Shown here one piece after another: positions 1 to 8,419 of a stretch of DNA of 64,000 nucleotides. The notes under the pieces were generated by a model, which ran no database searches, was not told where the DNA came from, and was given only the letters and a program-made list of their open reading frames with translations. A program made the translations under genes and the position numbers. The DNA is from Abyssibius sp040880065 (lineage in GTDB: Bacteria; Pseudomonadota; Alphaproteobacteria; Rhodobacterales; Rhodobacteraceae): positions 1-64,000 of the forward strand of contig JBBDJE010000043.1 of assembly GCA_040880065.1 (NCBI GenBank), given 5' to 3'. How positions within the stretch are numbered: position 1 is the stretch's first letter; every line of letters begins with the position of its first letter.

Positions 1-165
1 AGTCACCCGGAGATTACGCCACCTGCAAATTTCCACCACCTTCGCGACACGACCAACGGCAGCACAAAAACACACTGCTGCGAGCGGATCAGCTTACATC
101 ATTGCAATGACTCGACTGCCACATTAAATTACAATGTGTTCTCAGCCATATATACGGAGACTTAG

Positions 166-390
166 ATGGCAACCAAAGGTCAACATGTGGTGCCGAATGG
201 TGGAAAGTGGAGTGTGCGTAAAGCGGGCGCGTCCAAAGTCACATCGACGCACTCAACTCAGAACGAGGCCATAATAGAGGCGCGTAAAATAGCCAAGAAT
301 CAGAGTACCGAGCTTTATATCCATGGACGAGATGGCCGAATTAGAGAACGGGATTCCTATGGAAACGATCCACGAAAGTCGAAAGGCTGA
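166..390 (+). CDS. DUF2188 domain small protein
   Basis: 74 aa. The whole protein matches the DUF2188 pattern as I know it: HVVPNGGKWSV at the N-terminus, a TQNEAI-x-EARKIA helix, LYIHGRDGRIRERDSYG, and a DP..KG tail. Its molecular role is unknown. The start is supported by GGAG at 156-159, six bases before ATG. A short inverted repeat (ACATT/AATGT, 121-137) lies upstream and could be an operator; this is only a sequence impression. The stop is two bases before the TTG start of the next gene, so the two are almost certainly co-transcribed. Both are much more AT-rich than the rest of the window, which suggests horizontal acquisition. Confidence 0.85.
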   Translation: MATKGQHVVPNGGKWSVRKAGASKVTSTHSTQNEAIIEARKIAKNQSTELYIHGRDGRIRERDSYGNDPRKSKG

Positions 391-392
391 AT

Positions 393-1037
393 TTGCCTGA
401 CTATTCGTTTGAAAAATGTGTTTTCATCAATTGCCCGTTTGATGAAGAATTTGAGCCCATCTTACAAGCAATAATGTTTTGCGTTGTAATTTTGGGCTTT
501 ACGCCTCGGTTAGCCACAGAAAGAAACGATGGCGGCGAAAATCGATTAGAAAAGATTCGGGGTCTGATTGAGGCTTCCAAATACTCTATCCATGACCTAA
601 GTCGTTGCCAAGCAAGAAGGAAAGGCGAATATTTTCGTCTCAACATGCCATTTGAATTAGGAATAGATTTCGGCTGTCGTCAATATTTTGGTAACGGTCG
701 AGATTCTAAAAGGTTCCTAATAACTGAAGAGAAGCGATATAGATTCCAAGCTGCGATTTCCGACATCGCTGGCTGTGACATCGTCGCTTACGGCGAGGAC
801 AAACAACAAGCCCCCCAAAATGCTGTTGGAAAAGTTAGAAACTGGCTTGTTTCAGAAACTGGTATAGCTGGGATCGGCGCCAAGCTTATTTGGGGCAGGT
901 ATTCCGACTTTCAAGAATGGTATTATGAAAAGAAATTGGATGCTGGCGCTGACCACAATGAGATCATCGAATACCCCACAAGCGAACTCCTTAGTGAAAT
1001 GTTCCTTTGGGTCGAAGCTGGTGGACCTGTCGACTGA
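393..1037 (+). CDS. TIR / nucleoside deoxyribosyltransferase-like fold protein, uncharacterised
   Basis: 214 aa from a TTG start two bases after the upstream stop, with AAAGG just before it. Residues 9-17 (CVFINCPFD) look like the first strand and phosphate/base loop of TIR-like or nucleoside deoxyribosyltransferase-like folds. IHDLS (66-70) and NMPFELG (84-90, Glu88) resemble the 'DlS...N..yELG' segment that carries the catalytic glutamate in those folds. SDIAGCDI (123-130) and VRNWL (148-152) complete a pattern I associate with a widespread uncharacterised family, often near DUF2188 genes. Related folds hydrolyse NAD or nucleotides in bacterial immunity. That activity here is inference. Base composition is atypical: 421-480 has only 20 G+C in 60 bases. 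Confidence 0.75.
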   Translation: MPDYSFEKCVFINCPFDEEFEPILQAIMFCVVILGFTPRLATERNDGGENRLEKIRGLIEASKYSIHDLSRCQARRKGEYFRLNMPFELGIDFGCRQYFGNGRDSKRFLITEEKRYRFQAAISDIAGCDIVAYGEDKQQAPQNAVGKVRNWLVSETGIAGIGAKLIWGRYSDFQEWYYEKKLDAGADHNEIIEYPTSELLSEMFLWVEAGGPVD

Positions 1038-1118
1038 ATTCGAATTATGCTGACTAAATAAAAGTCTCATACAAAGTTGTAGACTCTTCCAAAAAAACAC
1101 TGCCCTTCACCCCCAAAC

Positions 1119-1146
1119 AAAAACCGGCCCCATCGGGGCCGGTTTT
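1119..1146. terminator. Bidirectional intrinsic terminator
   Basis: A perfect GC-rich inverted repeat (ACCGGCCCC-atc-GGGGCCGGT) is flanked by A-runs on the left and T-runs on the right, so it can terminate both the leftward acnA transcript and the rightward cassette at 166-1037. Confidence 0.85.
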
Positions 1147-1162
1147 AATGTTGTGTAAAACC

Positions 1163-3937
1163 TTAGCTTTTCGCCAGATCGCGTAGCACATAGTGCAGCA
1201 CGCCGCCATGTTTCACATAGTCGATCTCGATCTCGGTATCGATCCGGCATTTGAGCGTGATATCCACCGTGGAACCATCGGCGCGCTTGATAGTGCAAGG
1301 CACCTCGGCCAGCGGCTTGAACTCGCCGGAAAGTCCTGTGATATCAACCGTTTCGTCCCCAACCAGCTTCAGCGATTTGCGGCTGTCGCCATGCGTGAAC
1401 TCGAACGGAATGACCCCCATGCCCACGAGGTTGGAGCGGTGGATACGCTCGAAGCTTTCGGCAATCACCGCCTTGACGCCTAGCAGGCTGGTGCCCTTGG
1501 CCGCCCAGTCGCGGCTGGAACCCGCGCCATACTCTTTTCCGCCGAATACAACCAGCGGAGTCCCCGCCTCCACATGCGCCATCGCCGCATCGAAAATCGC
1601 CGCCTGTTCGCCGTCGGGGCCCTTGGTGTAGCCGCCCTCGACACCGTCCAACATCTCGTTTTTAATACGAATATTGGCGAAGGTACCGCGCATCATCACC
1701 TCGTGGTTGCCGCGGCGCGACCCATAGGAATTGAACTCGCGCACCGGCACCTGACGGTCAACCAGATAGCGGCCCGCGGGCGAGCTGTCTTTGAAAGAAC
1801 CGGCGGGGGAAATATGGTCGGTCGTGACCATATCTCCCAATATTGCCAAGGGCTTGGCGCCCATAATGTCGGAAATGACACCCGGCTCCTTGCTCATGTT
1901 TTGAAAGTAGGGCGGGTTTTGCACATAGGTCGAGGCGGCGGGCCAGTCATAGGTCTGGCTGTCGGTGGTTTCTACCGCCTGCCATTTCTCATCGCCCTTG
2001 AACACATCGGCGTATTTTGACTGGAAGGCGGCGCGCGTCACGGTCTTCTCCACCAGATCGGCGATCTCTTTTTGCGAGGGCCAGATATCCTTGAGATAAA
2101 CCGGGTTGCCGTCCTGATCCGTGCCAAGCGGCGCGGTGGAAATGTCGACATTCATGTCACCCACCAGCGCATAGGCCACCACAAGCGGCGGGCTGGCAAG
2201 GTAGTTGGCGCGCACATCGGGCGAGATCCGCCCCTCAAAGTTGCGGTTGCCCGACAGCACCGAGGTGGCAACAAGGTCGTAATCGTTGATCGCCTTTGAA
2301 ATCGGCTCGGCCAACGGGCCAGAATTGCCGATACAGGTCGTGCAACCATAGCCCACAAGGTTGAAACCGATGGCGTCCAGATCTTCTTGCAGCCCGGCGG
2401 CTTCAAGATAATGCGACACCACCTGCGAGCCGGGCGCCAGCGATGTTTTCACCCATGGCTTACGGGTCAGGCCCAGTGCGCGCGCCTTGCGCGCCACCAG
2501 CCCGGCGCCGATCATGACATAGGGGTTGGATGTGTTGGTGCAGGAGGTGATCGAGGCGATCACGATAGAGCCGTCATGCAACTGGTGCGCGGCCTCTTCA
2601 TCCTTATACCAGCCCTTGTTGTGGTGGCCGGTATCGCCCGGAATGTCGCACGGCTCAGGCGCACCACCTTCATTCAGCCAGCGGGTTTCGGCCCCGGTGT
2701 CGCGCGGCTTTCCGTTGCGCAGACCCTGAATGAATTTGGAAAACTCAGACGCGGCCATGTCCAGAGAAATGTAATCCTGTGGGCGTTTAGGGCCGGAAAT
2801 GGCGGGCACAATCGTGCCCATGTCAAGCTCCAGCGTCGAGGTGTAGATCGGGCTGTAATCGGCATCGCGCCATAGGCCGTTGGCCTTGGCATAGGCCTCA
2901 ACAAGGGCGATCCGCGCCTCATCGCGCCCGGTGATGCGCAGATAGCGCAGGGTTTCGCCATCAATCGGGAAAAAGCCGCAGGTTGCGCCATATTCGGGCG
3001 CCATATTGGCAATTGTCGCCCGGTCGGCCAGCGGCAAACGGTCCAGCCCGTCGCCATAAAACTCGACAAACTTTCCAACAACGCCGTGCGCGCGCAGCAT
3101 TTGCACGACCTTCAGCACAAGGTCGGTGGCGGTGGTGCCCTCAAGCATTTCGCCGGTCAGCCTGAAGCCGACAACTTCGGGGATGAGCATGGATACCGGC
3201 TGGCCAAGCATGGCGGCCTCGGCCTCGATACCGCCAACGCCCCAACCCAGAACCGCCAGCCCGTTGACCATGGTTGTGTGGCTGTCCGTGCCGACGAGCG
3301 TGTCGGGATAGGCGACCTCCTCGCCGTGCTGGTCTTTGTCCGACCATACGGTTTGCGCCAGATATTCAAGGTTCACCTGATGGCAGATGCCCGTGCCCGG
3401 CGGCACAACGCGGAAGTTGTTGAACGCGCTCTGGCCCCATTTCAGGAACTGGTAACGCTCCATATTCCGCTCATATTCGCGGTCCACATTCATCTGGAAG
3501 GCGCGCGGGTTGCCGAACTCGTCGATCATCACCGAATGGTCGATCACAAGATCGACGGGGTTGAGCGGGTTGATCTTTTCAGGGTCACCGCCAAGGCCGA
3601 TAATGCCGTCACGCATGGCGGCAAGGTCAACCACGGCAGGCACGCCGGTGAAATCCTGCATCAGCACGCGCGCCGGACGATAGGCGATTTCGCGCGGGTT
3701 CTTGCCGCCGTTCTCGGCCCATTTGGCAAAGGCGCGGATATCGTCTTGCGTGACGGTCTTGCCATCTTCAAAGCGCAGCATGTTTTCCAGCACCACCTTC
3801 AAGGCGGCAGGCAGGCGCGAAAAATCGCCAAGCCCGGCCTCTTGCGCGGCGGGAATGGAGTAATAGGCGATATTGGCGCTACCGGCGGCAAGGCTGCGGC
3901 GGGTCTTGGCGCTATCGGTTCCAACGGTGACGGTCAT
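1163..3937 (-). CDS. acnA: Aconitate hydratase A
   Basis: 924 aa, the normal length for the AcnA/IRP-type cytosolic aconitase that isomerises citrate to isocitrate in the TCA cycle. The [4Fe-4S] ligands are visible: Cys466 in SCTNTSNP, and Cys532 and Cys535 in GCTTCIGNSG. The swivel domain is C-terminal, with the conserved KEYGAGSSRDWAAKG segment. The start is preceded by GGAG six bases upstream on the minus strand. It is divergent from ccmA across 173 bp, an arrangement I know from Rhodobacteraceae. It ends in the terminator at 1119-1146. Confidence 0.97.
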   Translation of the reverse strand: MTVTVGTDSAKTRRSLAAGSANIAYYSIPAAQEAGLGDFSRLPAALKVVLENMLRFEDGKTVTQDDIRAFAKWAENGGKNPREIAYRPARVLMQDFTGVPAVVDLAAMRDGIIGLGGDPEKINPLNPVDLVIDHSVMIDEFGNPRAFQMNVDREYERNMERYQFLKWGQSAFNNFRVVPPGTGICHQVNLEYLAQTVWSDKDQHGEEVAYPDTLVGTDSHTTMVNGLAVLGWGVGGIEAEAAMLGQPVSMLIPEVVGFRLTGEMLEGTTATDLVLKVVQMLRAHGVVGKFVEFYGDGLDRLPLADRATIANMAPEYGATCGFFPIDGETLRYLRITGRDEARIALVEAYAKANGLWRDADYSPIYTSTLELDMGTIVPAISGPKRPQDYISLDMAASEFSKFIQGLRNGKPRDTGAETRWLNEGGAPEPCDIPGDTGHHNKGWYKDEEAAHQLHDGSIVIASITSCTNTSNPYVMIGAGLVARKARALGLTRKPWVKTSLAPGSQVVSHYLEAAGLQEDLDAIGFNLVGYGCTTCIGNSGPLAEPISKAINDYDLVATSVLSGNRNFEGRISPDVRANYLASPPLVVAYALVGDMNVDISTAPLGTDQDGNPVYLKDIWPSQKEIADLVEKTVTRAAFQSKYADVFKGDEKWQAVETTDSQTYDWPAASTYVQNPPYFQNMSKEPGVISDIMGAKPLAILGDMVTTDHISPAGSFKDSSPAGRYLVDRQVPVREFNSYGSRRGNHEVMMRGTFANIRIKNEMLDGVEGGYTKGPDGEQAAIFDAAMAHVEAGTPLVVFGGKEYGAGSSRDWAAKGTSLLGVKAVIAESFERIHRSNLVGMGVIPFEFTHGDSRKSLKLVGDETVDITGLSGEFKPLAEVPCTIKRADGSTVDITLKCRIDTEIEIDYVKHGGVLHYVLRDLAKS

Positions 3938-4110
3938 ACTGGTCTCCTCGGGAGGTGAGAATGCGGGGCGGTTGCCTGCCTCTTGCCCTAATTTGCGGCT
4001 TCGATCAAGGCTGGCGACACTTGTTTGTGTGCAACGGTATACATTCAGCAGCGCCGCATGTCAAGGCTGCCCTCTTTCCCAATGCAGGCAAATCCGCTAA
4101 GCCCTTGCGG

Positions 4111-4746
4111 ATGAGCTTGCAAGTCACCGATTTATCCTGCCAGCGCGCAGGGCGTGTCGTGCTCTCGGGGTTGGGCTTTACGCTGGCACCGGGGCGCGCG
4201 TTACTGCTGCGCGGGCCGAACGGAGTGGGCAAGTCGACCCTGTTGCGGGCATTGGCGGGGCTGGTGCCTTGCAGCGGCCATGTTGCTTTGGGCAATGTGG
4301 CTTTAAAAAGTGCCGACTGGGCCGAGCAGTTGATTTATGCCGGCCACTTAGAGGCGATCAAGCCGCAGTTGAGCGTTGCCGAAAACCTTGCCTTCTGGGC
4401 GGGGCTATATGGCGGGCGCGCGGCCGATGCACTGGCGGCGTTTCAGTTGGAACCGCTGGCCACGCGGCTGGCGGGGGCCTGTTCAGCCGGGCAAAAACGG
4501 CGGCTGGGGCTGGCGCGACTGGCACTGGCCAAACGCCCGCTTTGGCTGCTGGACGAGCCGAGCGTGGCGCTGGACAGCGACGCGACCGCGCTGCTATGCG
4601 ACCAGATCAACCGCCATTGCGCGGGCGGCGGCATGGCGATTGTTGCCACGCATATGCCGCTGGACCTGCTCAATGCCGAAACCCTGACCCTGAGCGCGCC
4701 AATAGCCCCCATGGCCGACCCGTTTCTGGACGGGGCCTTCGCATGA
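4111..4746 (+). CDS. ccmA: Haem exporter ATPase CcmA
   Basis: 211 aa ABC ATPase. Walker A is GPNGVGKST, the signature segment is SAGQKRRLGLARL, Walker B is LWLLDEP, and the H-loop is ATHM. It powers release of haem-loaded CcmE with CcmB, CcmC and CcmD during cytochrome c maturation at the inner membrane. The frame is open back to 3955, but ATG 4111 (MSLQVTDL) matches the usual ABC start, and the upstream translation is non-conserved. The stop overlaps the ccmB start as ATGA. Confidence 0.95.
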   Translation: MSLQVTDLSCQRAGRVVLSGLGFTLAPGRALLLRGPNGVGKSTLLRALAGLVPCSGHVALGNVALKSADWAEQLIYAGHLEAIKPQLSVAENLAFWAGLYGGRAADALAAFQLEPLATRLAGACSAGQKRRLGLARLALAKRPLWLLDEPSVALDSDATALLCDQINRHCAGGGMAIVATHMPLDLLNAETLTLSAPIAPMADPFLDGAFA

Positions 4747-5399
4747 CGGCGCTTTTGCTGCGTGATTTGCGGCTGGCCTTGCGCTCGGGTGGCGGTGCGG
4801 GGCTGGGGCTGGCATTTTTCCTGATCGTCGTGATGCTTGTGCCCTTTGGCATCGGGCCGGATACCGCGCTGCTGGCGCGCGTGGCGCCCGGTGTTTTGTG
4901 GGTGGCGGCGCTGCTGGCCTGCCTGCTATCGCTCGACCGGCTGTTTCAGGCCGATGCCGAGGATGGTAGCCTTGATATCATTGCGCTATCACCCCTGCCG
5001 CTGGAGCTGGTGGTGCTGGTGAAGGCGCTGGCGCATTGGCTGACAACCGGGCTGCCGCTGGTGCTGGCCGCACCGGTGCTGGCCGTTACGCTGAACCTGC
5101 CAGCCGATGGCTATGGCTGGCTGGTGGCCAGCCTGCTGGCGGGCACACCGGCGCTTTCAGCACTCGGGGCCTTTGCCGCCAGCCTGACGGTGGGGCTGCG
5201 GCGCGGCGGTTTGCTGCTTTCGCTACTGGTGCTGCCACTTTACATTCCAACGCTGATATTCGGGGCGCGCTGTGCGGCGAATGCAGCCAATGGCCAGCCT
5301 GCTTTGCCCGCGTTCCTTCTGCTGGCGGGGCTTAGCCTTGCCACGCTGGCGCTGGCGCCATTTGCCGCCGCTGCCGCGCTGCGCAGCCAGTTGCGCTAG
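4743..5399 (+). CDS. ccmB: Haem exporter permease CcmB
   Basis: 218 aa with about six hydrophobic helices. It begins MTALLLRDLRLALR, typical of CcmB. It is the membrane partner of the CcmA ATPase in system I cytochrome c maturation. The start overlaps the ccmA stop by four bases (ATGA), implying coupled translation. Conserved features are the LDRLFQADAEDGSLD segment after the second helix and the P-rich LPLYIPTLIFG region near residue 165. Confidence 0.95.
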   Translation: MTALLLRDLRLALRSGGGAGLGLAFFLIVVMLVPFGIGPDTALLARVAPGVLWVAALLACLLSLDRLFQADAEDGSLDIIALSPLPLELVVLVKALAHWLTTGLPLVLAAPVLAVTLNLPADGYGWLVASLLAGTPALSALGAFAASLTVGLRRGGLLLSLLVLPLYIPTLIFGARCAANAANGQPALPAFLLLAGLSLATLALAPFAAAAALRSQLR

Positions 5400-5464
5400 G
5401 CGCATGACCTACCTGCGTCGGAATGGCAATTGCACCCGTTTGCGCACCGCGCTACCTATGGCGC

Positions 5465-6190
5465 ATGTCATTTTGGGAATTTGCAAACCCGGCCCGTTTC
5501 ATGCGTCTTTCGGCGCGGCTTTTGCCGTGGTTTGGCGGCATCACCGTGCTGGCACTGTGCGGCGGGCTGGGCTGGGGGTTTTTCCTGACCCCCGATGCCG
5601 ACCTGTTCGGCGCGACGGTAAAAATCATCTATGTTCATGTGCCAAGCGCGTTTCTAGCGGTGAATATCTACTTCATGATGTTCGTCACCTCGCTGATCTG
5701 GCTGATCCGTCGGCACCATGTTTCGGCGCTTGCCGCAAAGGCCGCAGCACCTATCGGGGCGGCGATGACGTTAATAGCGCTGATCACCGGCGCGCTTTGG
5801 GGCCAGCCGATGTGGGGCACATGGTGGGTGTGGGACCCGCGGCTGACCTCGTTCTTGATCATGTTCGTGTTTTACCTTGGCTATATCGCGCTTTGGGCAG
5901 CGATTGACGAGCCGGACAAGGCCGCCGACCTTACCTCTATACTGGCGCTGGTCGGCTCGGTCTTTGCGCTGTTGTCGCGCTATGCGGTGAATTTCTGGTC
6001 GCAAGGGCTGCATCAGGGCGCAAGCCTGTCGCTGGACCGGCAACAAAATGTTGCAAATGTCTACTGGGTCCCGCTTGTGCTGACGATGATCGGATTTTTC
6101 GCGCTGTTCTTATGGCTGCTGTTGATCGGCACACGCAGCGAAATTCGCGCCCGCCGGTTGCGCGCCATTGAAATGCAGGAGGCCCGCTGA
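5465..6190 (+). CDS. ccmC: Haem lyase / transporter subunit CcmC
   Basis: 241 aa, six transmembrane segments. The tryptophan-rich haem-handling WWD loop is visible (WGTWWVWDPRLTS), with flanking histidines in IYVHVPSAF and SQGLHQGAS. It loads haem onto the CcmE chaperone. ATG 5465 (MSFWEFANPARF) is chosen because family members start this way. An in-frame ATG at 5423 would add 14 unsupported residues. Neither start has a strong Shine-Dalgarno sequence. The stop overlaps the ccmD start. Confidence 0.95.
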   Translation: MSFWEFANPARFMRLSARLLPWFGGITVLALCGGLGWGFFLTPDADLFGATVKIIYVHVPSAFLAVNIYFMMFVTSLIWLIRRHHVSALAAKAAAPIGAAMTLIALITGALWGQPMWGTWWVWDPRLTSFLIMFVFYLGYIALWAAIDEPDKAADLTSILALVGSVFALLSRYAVNFWSQGLHQGASLSLDRQQNVANVYWVPLVLTMIGFFALFLWLLLIGTRSEIRARRLRAIEMQEAR

Positions 6191-6351
6191 TGTTCCCCGA
6201 CCTTGGAAGACACGCCGATACGGTGCTGTTCTCTTACGCCGCCACGCTGCTGATTCTGGCCGTTCTGGCAGGCAGCTACGCGCTTCGCAATGCCCGCATT
6301 CGCCGCGCGCTGGCCACAGCCGAGGCACGTCGGGGGGCTAAAAATGGCTAG
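6190..6351 (+). CDS. ccmD: Haem exporter protein CcmD
   Basis: 53 aa. The start A is the last base of the ccmC TGA stop. It begins MFPDLGRHADTVLFSYAAT, followed by one transmembrane helix (LLILAVLAGSYAL) and a basic C-terminus (RNARIRRAL). This is the standard CcmD architecture: a small membrane protein that assists release of holo-CcmE by the CcmAB ATPase. It overlaps the ccmG start by eight bases. Confidence 0.93.
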   Translation: MFPDLGRHADTVLFSYAATLLILAVLAGSYALRNARIRRALATAEARRGAKNG

Positions 6352-6877
6352 GCTTTCACCGCTCGTCTTCATTCCGCCGCTGGCATTCGCAGCACTTGGC
6401 GCATTGTTCTATTTCGGGCTGAACCGTGACGACCCCGACCAGTTGCCAAGCGCTTTCATTGGCCAGCCCGCGCCCGAAATGCAGCTTGTGACGCTTGGCA
6501 GCACCGCGTTGCTGACCCCCGAAGCGCTGGCGGCACCCGGTGTGAAGCTGGTGAATTTCTGGGCAAGCTGGTGTGGCCCATGCCGAGCAGAACACCCCCG
6601 TCTTGAGGAACTGGCGGCAGCGGGTATAACTGTGCATGGCATCAACTACAAAGACCAGCCCGCACAGGCGCTGGGGTTTTTGGAAGAACTCGGCAACCCC
6701 TACGCGCTGATCGGCGCCGATACATCGGGGCGCACGGGAATTGACTGGGGCATTTACGGCGTGCCTGAAACCTTTGTGATTGATGGTGAAGGCCGCATCG
6801 TTGCCCGCCACGCCGGCCCGCTGACCCGCGACATTGTAAGCCGCATCATCATGCCGGCGATTGCAGCGGCCGAGTAG
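6344..6877 (+). CDS. ccmG: Thiol:disulfide interchange protein CcmG/DsbE
   Basis: 177 aa periplasmic thioredoxin-like protein. It has an N-terminal membrane anchor (LSPLVFIPPLAFAALGALFY). The active site is ASWCGPC, with Cys77 and Cys80. The cis-Pro region is YGVPETFVID. It keeps apocytochrome CXXCH cysteines reduced for haem ligation. ATG 6344 is used because it precedes the anchor directly; the frame is open further upstream. It closes the ccmABCDG cluster. ccmE, ccmF and ccmH are not in the window. Confidence 0.95.
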   Translation: MARLSPLVFIPPLAFAALGALFYFGLNRDDPDQLPSAFIGQPAPEMQLVTLGSTALLTPEALAAPGVKLVNFWASWCGPCRAEHPRLEELAAAGITVHGINYKDQPAQALGFLEELGNPYALIGADTSGRTGIDWGIYGVPETFVIDGEGRIVARHAGPLTRDIVSRIIMPAIAAAE

Positions 6878-7504
6878 TTACTTCGCCGATTTCTTTGACG
6901 AATCCTCTGGCGCTTCCACCGCGTATCTGGTGAACAGGCCCATCTGGCTGAAGATAAAGGCAAAGGTGGCAAGCGGCAGGCCGAAGGTTTTGAAATTCAC
7001 CCAAGTATCGGTATCAAAGCCACGCCAGACCGCCTCGTTCGCGATGGCAAGCGCCAGAAAGAACAGCGCGAAGCGTTTGGTGAAAATCATCCAGCCTTCG
7101 GGCTTGAGCGGCATGCTGTCGCCCATCAGATATTCCAGATAGGACGTGCCGCGCAACAGCCCGAAACCGAGAATGCCGCCAAATGCCAGATAGATCACGG
7201 TTGGCTTCATCTTGATGAAGGTCGCATCTTGCAGCCAGAGCGTAAGCCCGCCGAAAATAACCACGATAAACGCCGTAATCACCGCCATTTTGGGCAGGTG
7301 GCGCGCAACAACCCAGCTATAGGCAAGGCTGGCCAGCGTGACCGGCACAAACACCGCCGTGGCAAAGATGATCTGGGAAAGCTGGCGCGCCTCGTCGGTT
7401 ATTCCCGACTCGGTCGGGGCAAAGCGATAGGCCAGAAAGAACACCAGAACCGGGCCGAGTTCGACCGCCAGTTTGCGCCATCCGCTTAGTGGTTTATGTT
7501 CCAT
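6878..7504 (-). CDS. yciB: Inner membrane septation-type protein YciB/IspZ
   Basis: 208 aa with five to six hydrophobic helices, matching the YciB/IspZ family implicated in septation and envelope integrity. The segment GDSMPLKPEGWMIFTKRF and NEAVWRGFDTDTWVNFK are typical family signatures. ATG 7504 (MEHKPLSGWRKL) is used; the open frame to 7825 runs into the upstream transporter gene. It starts two bases after the transporter stop, so it is the last gene of ftsY-DMT-yciB. It is convergent with ccmG, with the two stop codons adjacent. Confidence 0.9.
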   Translation of the reverse strand: MEHKPLSGWRKLAVELGPVLVFFLAYRFAPTESGITDEARQLSQIIFATAVFVPVTLASLAYSWVVARHLPKMAVITAFIVVIFGGLTLWLQDATFIKMKPTVIYLAFGGILGFGLLRGTSYLEYLMGDSMPLKPEGWMIFTKRFALFFLALAIANEAVWRGFDTDTWVNFKTFGLPLATFAFIFSQMGLFTRYAVEAPEDSSKKSAK

Positions 7505-7506
7505 CT

Positions 7507-8409
7507 TCAGCCTCCAAATTCCACAATGACCGCGCCAAGCGCAATTGCCGCCATTAATAAACCGCGCGTCCAGCCCACGGTTTCCTTCAACACCAGCCAG
7601 CCGATGAGCGCTGCAAAAACCGTTGAGGTTTCGCGCAAGACAGCCGCCTCGCCCACCGAGTCCAGCCGCGTGGCCAGCATGACCGACCCAAAGGAGATAT
7701 ACCCGATCAACCCGCCAATGAAACCCCGCTTTAGCAAGGGGCCAAGCAGCGGCGGGCTGGGCATGGCGCGAAAGCGCGACGCCGCGACAAAAGGAAAGAT
7801 CAGCCCGTCGAGAAAGAAGAACCACGCAAGAAAGGTGAACGGATTGGCCGTGGCGCGGATGCCGTAAGCATCATAGGTGGTGTAAAGCGCGACGAAAACG
7901 CCAGTGGCAAAGGCCAGCAAAATGGCGCGGCGCAGGCGAGCCGGGTCGATATCGACACGGGTAAGGTTGAACGCCGCCAGCCCGAAAATACCGCCCGAAA
8001 GCCCCAACACCCCCAGCCATTGCAGCGTGCTGAAATGCTCGCCAAACACAAAGCCCGCCGCAATAACGGTGATCAGCGGGCCGGTACCGCGCACAACGGG
8101 GTAAACCACGGTATAGGCCCCGCGCTCATAGGCCATGGCTTGCAGCCATTTATAGCCCAGATGAATGACGACCATGCCCGCAAAAATCGGCCACATATGC
8201 GGCTCGGGCCATGGCACGACGAACAGCGCAAATGGCGCGGCCATAAGGCCATAGCTAAAGTCGATCGCGCCGCGTGTGAGCCACGGGTCAAACCGGCCCT
8301 TTTGCAACGCGCCAAACACCGCATGCGAAAACGCCGCCAACAGCGCAAGGCCCATGGCCATTTGCCGCCCGGCATCGGTGCCCGCGATCGAGATGAGCCA
8401 GTCGCTCAT
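7507..8409 (-). CDS. EamA/DMT family transporter
   Basis: 300 aa with about ten transmembrane helices in two EamA halves (drug/metabolite transporter superfamily). The second half contains a recognisable ETSTVFAALIGWLVLKE segment. The substrate is not predictable. ATG 8409 (MSDWLISIAG) is chosen because the longer frame enters ftsY. It lies 10 bases after the ftsY stop and two bases before yciB, so the three are likely one transcript. Confidence 0.9.
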   Translation of the reverse strand: MSDWLISIAGTDAGRQMAMGLALLAAFSHAVFGALQKGRFDPWLTRGAIDFSYGLMAAPFALFVVPWPEPHMWPIFAGMVVIHLGYKWLQAMAYERGAYTVVYPVVRGTGPLITVIAAGFVFGEHFSTLQWLGVLGLSGGIFGLAAFNLTRVDIDPARLRRAILLAFATGVFVALYTTYDAYGIRATANPFTFLAWFFFLDGLIFPFVAASRFRAMPSPPLLGPLLKRGFIGGLIGYISFGSVMLATRLDSVGEAAVLRETSTVFAALIGWLVLKETVGWTRGLLMAAIALGAVIVEFGG

Positions 8410-8419
8410 CGGCGCGCTA

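Noticed and set aside
1..165. Possible prophage or transposon end at the window edge
   Set aside because: No integrase, transposase, terminal repeat or tRNA was seen; only AT-rich composition of the following two genes.
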